A DNA stretch of 64,000 nucleotides, taken from Knufia peltigerae. Lineage: Eukaryota; Ascomycota; Eurotiomycetes; Chaetothyriales; Trichomeriaceae. The notes below the pieces were generated by a model, which was not told the DNA's origin, did not search any database, and was given only the letters and a program-made list of their open reading frames with translations. The stretch is taken from NCBI GenBank assembly GCA_030247855.1, contig JAPDRN010000056.1:147283-211282 (forward strand), written 5' to 3'. Positions 59,141-64,000 of the stretch are shown here, in pieces. Every line of letters starts with the position of its first letter. Positions within the stretch are counted from its first letter, which is position 1. The position numbers and the translations under genes are program-made.

Positions 59141-59761
59141 TCAGTCGCCCGGGGCGTTCTGCCACTGGCCGTCCACGCGCACGAAGGCCATGGACTGCTC
59201 GCCTTGCTCGTTGCCATCGCCCGCGCGCACCGTGCATTCGATGACGGCCCTGTCGCTGGCAACGTCGCAGCTCCTCACTTCCTGCACCTGCAAGGTGCCG
59301 GCCGCCTGCTCGTAGCGTGCGCGCAGGGTGGGGTCGGCCTGCTGCTGCGCCTGTACGGCGATCCGTTCCCGCAGCAGGGTCTGCACCCGATCCTTCGGCG
59401 GCGCCGGAACGGGGACATCGCGCTGGTCAGGCAGGGTCCACACGCCGCCTACCAGGGCCAACCGCAGCAGCTGCGGTCGCGAATTGATGCCTGCGCTGGC
59501 GGTGGCGATGCAATCGACGGCGTCGCCGGCCTCGGCGGGCGCGCAGCTGTCCAGGGCTTGCAGGCGGGGCCGGAAGGTCTCGGCAACCAGGCGGCTGCTG
59601 TCGCTGGCGGGGCGATCGGCAATGGCCTGATCGAACATCCGGTCCATCGCAGCCTGTGCCTGCTGCAGCGATGGCATCGCCGTTGATGCGGCATTGGCGG
59701 CCACACACGGCAGCAGTGCCGACAGGACAAGACAGCGGCGAAGACGACGGGGAAATGTCAT
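59141..59761 (-). CDS. Hypothetical secreted protein
   Basis: A 206-residue protein. The signal peptide MTFPRRLRRCLVLSALLPCVAANAAS ends at about residue 25. The mature helical protein has Cys at DSCAP, DCIATA, RSCDVAS and IECTVR, four in total, probably forming two disulfides. I do not recognise the family. It is likely periplasmic. AGGA lies about 12 bases ahead of the ATG. It is divergent from the CYTH gene and convergent with rlmD. Confidence 0.65.
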   Translation of the reverse strand: MTFPRRLRRCLVLSALLPCVAANAASTAMPSLQQAQAAMDRMFDQAIADRPASDSSRLVAETFRPRLQALDSCAPAEAGDAVDCIATASAGINSRPQLLRLALVGGVWTLPDQRDVPVPAPPKDRVQTLLRERIAVQAQQQADPTLRARYEQAAGTLQVQEVRSCDVASDRAVIECTVRAGDGNEQGEQSMAFVRVDGQWQNAPGD

Positions 59762-59854
59762 GAGCGACCATTCCTTGGTTGGGGGCCGCGCAGTGTAGTC
59801 GTGCCTGTCGCTGCGCCGATAGGCAGCGTCTGGCGTGAGTCGCATACTGTGCCC

Positions 59855-60340
59855 ATGGGCATCGAAATCGAACGCAAATTCCTCGTCACGCATGATGGGT
59901 GGCGCACCGCCGCGCACCGGATCATTCCGATGGCGCAGGGCTACATCAACGATCTGGGGGCGCTCGACCGCGGCACCCAGAACGCCTCGGTGCGGGTCCG
60001 CATCGAAGGCGACAAGGCCGCCCTGAACCTGAAGTCGCGAACCTTGGGCCATACCCGGCAGGAGTTCGACTACCCGATTCCAGTGCAGGATGCGCGCGAC
60101 CTGCTGGCGCTGTGCGTCGGCGGCCTGATCGACAAGCGCCGGCACCTGGTCCAGCACGCCGGCCTGACCTGGGAAGTGGACGAGTTCCTTGGCGACAACG
60201 CCGGCCTGGTGGTGGCCGAAGTCGAGCTCGACAGCGCTGACCAGGCGATCGACCTGCCGGACTGGATCGGCGCCGAAGTGACCGACGACGCGCGCTACTA
60301 CAACGTGGCATTGGCCAATAATCCCTATTCACAGTGGTGA
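59855..60340 (+). CDS. CYTH domain protein (triphosphatase-like)
   Basis: A 161-residue CYTH protein beginning with the diagnostic EIERKFLV (ExExK motif, residues 4-8). Further basic and acidic strands (SVRVRIEGDKAALNLKSR, FDYPIPVQDA, WEVDEFLGDNAGLVVAEVEL) line the triphosphate tunnel. Stand-alone bacterial CYTH proteins hydrolyse inorganic triphosphate or related substrates; adenylate cyclase activity is rarer. The ATG at 59855 directly precedes the motif. Confidence 0.88.
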   Translation: MGIEIERKFLVTHDGWRTAAHRIIPMAQGYINDLGALDRGTQNASVRVRIEGDKAALNLKSRTLGHTRQEFDYPIPVQDARDLLALCVGGLIDKRRHLVQHAGLTWEVDEFLGDNAGLVVAEVELDSADQAIDLPDWIGAEVTDDARYYNVALANNPYSQW

Positions 60341-60362
60341 AGGCCTGGAACAGGGGCGAAGG

Positions 60363-60405
60363 GGGTAGCGACTTGATTTCCCTCCGTCCCCTTTTTTCGG
60401 CGGCG
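60363..60405. repeat. ACTT(A/G)AT...CCCTCCGTCCCC repeat, copy 2
   Basis: It matches the repeat at 10151-10190 with a few changes and has the same orientation. It lies between the CYTH stop and the FrnE-like start. CCGTCCCCTTTTTTC may give a weak T-tract. Confidence 0.78.
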
Positions 60406-60426
60406 AGCAGGCCACATGTCGCAGTG

Positions 60427-61131
60427 ATGAGAATCGACATCTACTCCGACGTGGTCTGCCCTTGGTGCTGGATCGGCAAGCGTCGCTTCCAGCAGGGTGT
60501 GCAGTTGCTGGGCGCCGACGCGCCTGAACTTGAAATCCACTGGCAGCCGTTCCAGCTCGACCCGGATGCGGACGCCACCCCGGTGCCGCTGCGGGAAGCC
60601 TATGTGCGCAAGTTCGGCGGTGCCGAGCGCACCGAGCAGATTCTTGGCCAGACCCAGACCACCGCGCGGGCCGAGGGCCTGCCGATGGACTTCAGCCAGG
60701 GCCAGGTGCGGGTAACCACGCTGCCGGCGCATCGCCTGCTGTGGCTGGCTGGCCAGCATGGCGCGCAGGAGGCGGTCGGCGAGGCGCTGTTCCGGGCGCA
60801 CTTCGAGCATGGGCGGAATCTGGCCGACCCGGCGGTGCTGGTCGAGGCCGGCGCCGCAGGTGGTCTGGGCGGAGATGAGATCCAGCAGATGCTGGCCGGC
60901 GATCGTGGCCTGGCCGAAGTGGAAGCGGGCCTGGCGCAGGCCCATGCCCTGGGTATTTCCTCGGTGCCCACCTTCGTCATCGACGGCCGCTGGGCTGTTT
61001 CCGGCGCCCAGCCCCCGGAAGCCTTCGCCAACGCCCTGCGCCAGATTGCTGCCGAGCAGGCGGGGCAGGGCGCGCAGGATGCCCCGGATGGCAGCGGCGA
61101 CGCCTGCGGCGCGGACGGCTGCAAGGTCTGA
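60427..61131 (+). CDS. DsbA-family FrnE-like oxidoreductase
   Basis: A 234-residue cytoplasmic thioredoxin-fold protein. The active site CPWC is at about residues 11-14 (SDVVCPWCWIGKRRF), and the cis-Pro loop is GISSVPTFVIDGRW. There is no signal peptide. FrnE proteins are linked to oxidative stress and polyketide metabolism. The C-terminus has an extra CGADGCKV Cys pair, as in Deinococcus FrnE. The upstream in-frame reading is repeat sequence. It is bracketed by inverted copies of the CCCTCCGTCCCC repeat. Confidence 0.88.
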   Translation: MRIDIYSDVVCPWCWIGKRRFQQGVQLLGADAPELEIHWQPFQLDPDADATPVPLREAYVRKFGGAERTEQILGQTQTTARAEGLPMDFSQGQVRVTTLPAHRLLWLAGQHGAQEAVGEALFRAHFEHGRNLADPAVLVEAGAAGGLGGDEIQQMLAGDRGLAEVEAGLAQAHALGISSVPTFVIDGRWAVSGAQPPEAFANALRQIAAEQAGQGAQDAPDGSGDACGADGCKV

Positions 61132-61138
61132 CCGGACC

Positions 61139-61220
61139 GCAAAAGGGGACGGAGGGGATTAAGTCGTATTCGGCACCAGTGGGTCGATTGCGCGTTAATC
61201 CCCTCCGTCCCCTTCTTTCA
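61139..61220. repeat. Inverted pair of GGGGACGGAGGGGATTAA repeats
   Basis: One copy in minus orientation (61139-61166) and one in plus (61193-61216) face each other around a 26-base spacer, forming a long imperfect hairpin between the FrnE-like gene and nagZ. Confidence 0.82.
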
Positions 61221-61293
61221 CCACTGCGCCTGTTGGCCGGTTCTGCGACAATGCGGCACTGCGCCATGCGGGCGCCCGTTGTGGAGATCGACC

Positions 61294-62301
61294 ATGCTGC
61301 TGATCGGCGTTGCCGGTACTGAACTGACCGCCCAGGAACGTGACTGGCTGCAGCACGATGCTGTGGCCGGGGTGGTGCTGTTCAAGCGCAACTTCGCTTC
61401 ACGGCAGCAGGTGACCGAACTGTCGGCGGCAATCCGCGCTGCCGCACCGCGTCCGCAGTTGATCTGCGTGGACCAGGAAGGGGGGCGCGTGCAGCGCTTC
61501 CGCGAGGGCTTCAGCGAGCTGCCGCCGCTGCAGGACATTGGTGTCCAGTACGCCAAGGACCCCGACGCTGCACTGGCGCTTGCCGAGCAGCACGCCTGGC
61601 TGATGGCCAGTGAAGTGCGTGCCAGCGGTGTGGACCTGAGCTTCGCGCCGGTGGTCGACCTTGGCCGCGGCAACCGTGCCATCGGCAACCGCGCCTTCAG
61701 TGAGGACCCGCAGGTCGTGGCCGCATTCACCGCCGCCTACGTGCGTGGCATGCATGCGGTCGGCATGGCCGCCACCCTCAAGCATTTCCCCGGCCATGGC
61801 ACCGTGCTGGAAGACACCCATGTGGACACCGCGATCGATCCGCGCGCGCTGGACGAGCTGCGCGCACAGGATCTGGTCCCGTTCGCGGCCGGTATCGCCG
61901 CCGGCGCCGATGCAGTGATGATGGCGCACGTGATCTATCCGCAGGTCGCGCCGGAACCCGCTGGCTACTCGCCGCGCTGGATCCAGCAGATCCTGCGTGA
62001 CGAGCTCGGCTTCCGCGGCGTGGTGTTCTCCGATGACATCGGCATGGCCGCCTCGCACAGCGCCGGCGGCGTGCCGGCGCGCGTGCACGCGCACCTGGAT
62101 GCCGGCTGCGATGTGGTGCTGGTCTGCCACCCGGAACTGGTCGATGAAGCCCTGCACGCGGTGCAGGGACGCTCCCTCAATACCGCTGCGCTGCTGGGCC
62201 TGCTCGGCCGCGGCGCGCTTGGCTGGGATGGCCTGCTGGCCGATGCCCGCCATGGCGACACCCAATCCCGTCTGCTTCAAACCCTTGGAAGAACCGTCTG
62301 A
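61294..62301 (+). CDS. nagZ: Beta-N-acetylhexosaminidase NagZ
   Basis: A 335-residue cytoplasmic glycoside hydrolase family 3 enzyme. Signatures: KRNF, CVDQEGGRVQRF, SFAPVVDLGRGNRAIGNRAFS, KHFPGHGTVLEDTH (catalytic His and neighbours) and FSDDIGMAA (nucleophile Asp). It removes GlcNAc from anhydromuropeptides during murein recycling, which in Stenotrophomonas feeds AmpR-controlled beta-lactamase induction. The stop overlaps the hpt start (TGATG). Confidence 0.95.
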   Translation: MLLIGVAGTELTAQERDWLQHDAVAGVVLFKRNFASRQQVTELSAAIRAAAPRPQLICVDQEGGRVQRFREGFSELPPLQDIGVQYAKDPDAALALAEQHAWLMASEVRASGVDLSFAPVVDLGRGNRAIGNRAFSEDPQVVAAFTAAYVRGMHAVGMAATLKHFPGHGTVLEDTHVDTAIDPRALDELRAQDLVPFAAGIAAGADAVMMAHVIYPQVAPEPAGYSPRWIQQILRDELGFRGVVFSDDIGMAASHSAGGVPARVHAHLDAGCDVVLVCHPELVDEALHAVQGRSLNTAALLGLLGRGALGWDGLLADARHGDTQSRLLQTLGRTV

Positions 62302-62855
62302 TGCCGAACCTCACCATTTCCCAGGCCCTGGCCCAAGCTGACCTGCTGGTCGACCGTCCCACCATCGACAAGGCCATTGCCGGCATCGCCGACGCCATCG
62401 CGCGCGATTACCAGGGCGAGGTGCCGCTGTTCCTGTCGATCATGCATGGTGCGCTTCCGTTCGCAGGCCAGCTGGCACTGGAGCTGGGCGCGCGCGGCCA
62501 GGACGTGCAGTTCGATTACCTGCACGCCACCCGTTACCGCGGCGAGACCACCGGTGGCGACCTGGTGTGGAAGCACAAGCCGGCCACCGCGCTGTTCGGC
62601 CGTCGCGTGCTGCTGGTCGATGACATCCTCGACGAGGGTTACACCCTGCAGGGCGTGCGCACCTGGTGCCTGGAGCAGGGCGCGACCGACGTGCGCATTG
62701 CCGCGATGACCGTGAAGAAGCACGATCGCGCGCTGCCGGACGTCACCGCCGACTACGCCGGCATCGAACTGCCGGATCGCTACGTGTTCGGTTTCGGCAT
62801 GGACGTCAACGAAACCCTGCGCTGCGTGCCGGCCATCTACGCGATGAAGGAATAA
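62301..62855 (+). CDS. hpt: Hypoxanthine-guanine phosphoribosyltransferase
   Basis: A 184-residue type I phosphoribosyltransferase. The PRPP-binding motif LLVDDILDEGYTL lies near 110-122. A flexible-loop region (YLHATRYRGETTGGDL) is present. It salvages hypoxanthine/guanine to IMP/GMP. It is coupled to nagZ by a one-base overlap and followed by the MTIP gene, which feeds it hypoxanthine. The terminator at 62889-62920 separates it from that gene. Confidence 0.93.
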   Translation: MPNLTISQALAQADLLVDRPTIDKAIAGIADAIARDYQGEVPLFLSIMHGALPFAGQLALELGARGQDVQFDYLHATRYRGETTGGDLVWKHKPATALFGRRVLLVDDILDEGYTLQGVRTWCLEQGATDVRIAAMTVKKHDRALPDVTADYAGIELPDRYVFGFGMDVNETLRCVPAIYAMKE

Positions 62856-62888
62856 CAACGCGGCCGACTGCGGCCTGCGTTTCCTGCC

Positions 62889-62920
62889 GCCGGCATCCTC
62901 GGGTGCCGGCGTTCTTTTTT
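62889..62920 (+). terminator. Rho-independent terminator after hpt
   Basis: GCCGGCA (62889-62895) pairs with TGCCGGC (62904-62910), followed by GTTC and T6. It lies just before the Shine-Dalgarno CTGGAG of the next gene. Confidence 0.85.
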
Positions 62921-62936
62921 CTCTGGAGTGCTTTTC

Positions 62937-63683
62937 ATGCAACAGATCGCCCTGGCCGTGATTGGCGGCACCGGTGTGTACAACCTGGCCAAGCTTGACG
63001 ACGTGCAGACCCACGAAGTCTCGACCCGTTTCGGACAGCCGTCCGGCCCGGTGCGGGTCGGGACATTGCTCGGTCATCGCGTGGCTTTCCTGGCGCGCCA
63101 CGGTGAAGGTCATTCGCTGCCGCCGCACAAGATCAACTACCGCGCCAACCTGGCCGCGCTGCAGCAGATCGGTGCGCAACGGGTGTTGGCACTGAATACC
63201 GTGGGTGGCATCGGTGACGATTTCGGTCCGCGCGTGCTGGCCTGTCCGGATCAGGTAATCGATTACACCTGGGGTCGTATCAGCACGATCTGCGAAGAAG
63301 AAGGCACCGACGTGGTGCACGTCGACTTCGGCCATCCGTACACGCCGATGCTGCGCAGCAAGATCCTGGCGGCGGCGAAGGTGACCGGTGTGAAGGTCCA
63401 CGACGGCGGTTGCTACGGCGCAACGCAGGGCCCGCGGCTGGAAACCATCGCCGAAATCGCGCGCATGCGCCGCGATGGCTGCGACCTGGTAGGCATGACC
63501 GGCATGCCCGAAGCGGCGCTGGCACGCGAGCTGGGGCTGGATTACGCCTGCCTGGCGATCATTGCCAACTGGGCCGCCGGGTGCGGTGACGGCGAGGAAA
63601 TCACCATGGCCGAAGTACTGGCCAATGTGCAGGCCGCCAGCAACGGACTTCCGGAACTGGTCGGCGAATTGGCGCGGGGGTGA
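62937..63683 (+). CDS. mtiP: S-methyl-5'-thioinosine phosphorylase (MTAP/PNP family)
   Basis: A 248-residue purine nucleoside phosphorylase of the MTAP subfamily. It has the phosphate site GGTGVYNL, FLARHGEGHSLPPHKINYRAN, and the purine site GCYGATQGPRLET with VGMTGMPEAALARELGL. The Pseudomonas enzyme of this type cleaves methylthioinosine to hypoxanthine and methylthioribose-1-phosphate. Its placement after hpt fits this, since Hpt reuses hypoxanthine. Adenosine phosphorylase activity is the alternative. Confidence 0.88.
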   Translation: MQQIALAVIGGTGVYNLAKLDDVQTHEVSTRFGQPSGPVRVGTLLGHRVAFLARHGEGHSLPPHKINYRANLAALQQIGAQRVLALNTVGGIGDDFGPRVLACPDQVIDYTWGRISTICEEEGTDVVHVDFGHPYTPMLRSKILAAAKVTGVKVHDGGCYGATQGPRLETIAEIARMRRDGCDLVGMTGMPEAALARELGLDYACLAIIANWAAGCGDGEEITMAEVLANVQAASNGLPELVGELARG

Positions 63684-63771
63684 TTGTCTTCGCGTAACAA
63701 GCTTTGCATACTCAGCTTGTGCGCGGGTTCAGCGTACACCACCCATTCATTGCATAAGGTCACGCATCACC

Positions 63772-63978
63772 ATGCCGAACGGTACCGTCAAGTGGTTCAA
63801 CGACGCCAAGGGATTTGGCTTCATCTCGCCGGAGGACGGCAGCGCCGACGTCTTCGCGCACTTCTCCGCGATCAACTCCAAGGGCTTCCGCAGTCTGCAG
63901 GAAGGCCAGAAGGTCACCTACGACGTGACCCAGGGCCCGAAGGGCGCCCAGGCCTCGAACATCGTTCCGGCCGAGTGA
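63772..63978 (+). CDS. Cold-shock domain protein
   Basis: A 68-residue CspA-type protein with RNP1 KGFGFIS and RNP2 VFAHF, starting MPNGTVKWFNDAKGFGF. It binds single-stranded RNA or DNA and melts RNA structure. The 88-base leader from 63684 could be a structured 5' UTR as in other csp genes, but I see no clear cold-box. Which paralogue it is cannot be decided here. Confidence 0.94.
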   Translation: MPNGTVKWFNDAKGFGFISPEDGSADVFAHFSAINSKGFRSLQEGQKVTYDVTQGPKGAQASNIVPAE

Positions 63979-64000
63979 TCCACTCGATAGTGCGTTGAGA

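Noticed and set aside
60334..60426. N-terminal extension of the FrnE-like protein
   Set aside because: Encoded by the dispersed CCCTCCGTCCCC repeat; the CPWC domain begins just after the ATG at 60427.
1..64000. tRNA, rRNA, prophage or transposase genes
   Set aside because: I looked for tRNA-like cloverleaf runs, integrases and transposases and found none that could be supported.

Overview
This is a 64 kb window of high-GC bacterial chromosome. Gene content, gene order and the many intergenic palindromes carrying GTAG heads (the SMAG/REP type described for Stenotrophomonas maltophilia) point to Stenotrophomonas or a very close Xanthomonadaceae relative. I see no rRNA, tRNA, prophage, insertion sequence with a transposase, or CRISPR array. 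It is core chromosome decorated with repeat islands. Two runs of N (27406-27503, 46646-46744) show that it is a scaffold. The second run lies inside fadB and is flanked by the same 35 bases on both sides, so it is an assembly artefact and not a broken gene.

Layout. 1-7.8 kb: 3' end of pbpC, a ferritin-like protein, a peroxiredoxin, the DnaJ-type cochaperone cbpA, a PilH-type response regulator, a YhdH-type reductase, then hflK-hflC and a small DUF2065 membrane protein. 8-16 kb: purA, a membrane protein, an M23 peptidase, an L,D-transpeptidase, a chemoreceptor behind a FliA-type promoter, a secreted protein, an alpha/beta hydrolase and a histone H1-like protein. 16-27 kb: katE divergent from a PAS-AraC regulator, an APC permease, gcvP under a tandem glycine riboswitch, a Bcr/CflA exporter and a siderophore-interacting protein. 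27-36 kb: an ACE-like M2 peptidase lipoprotein, then a lipid A modification locus (eptA-type transferase, PAP2 phosphatase, ArnT-type glycosyltransferase) divergent from a ColR/ColS-like two-component pair. 36-47 kb: DUF819 membrane protein, cstA-ybdD, two pirins, aqpZ and fadB. 47-56 kb: rpoE-rseA-degP envelope stress operon, a tiny secreted cysteine-rich peptide, then lepA-lepB-DUF4845-rnc-era-recO. 57-64 kb: response regulator-HPt protein, rlmD, a CYTH protein, a FrnE-like DsbA protein, nagZ-hpt-mtiP purine and peptidoglycan salvage genes, and a cold-shock protein.

Much of the content serves the envelope: peptidoglycan synthesis and recycling (pbpC, L,D-transpeptidase, M23, nagZ), lipid A charge modification, sigma-E stress control and HflKC quality control. 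A second theme is oxidative stress (peroxiredoxin, katE, ferritin, FrnE).

The least explained material is intergenic. Four islands (about 29.6, 38.0, 44.4 and 56.3 kb) share modules: hexanucleotide runs, a roughly 100 bp long-armed hairpin with a conserved core, palindromes nested inside other palindromes, and GTAG REPs. Two further palindrome families occur elsewhere, and one copy supplies the stop codon and last residues of the M23 peptidase. The 53-residue secreted cysteine-rich peptide at 50.5 kb, with a strong dyad in its leader, is the best candidate for an undescribed gene.
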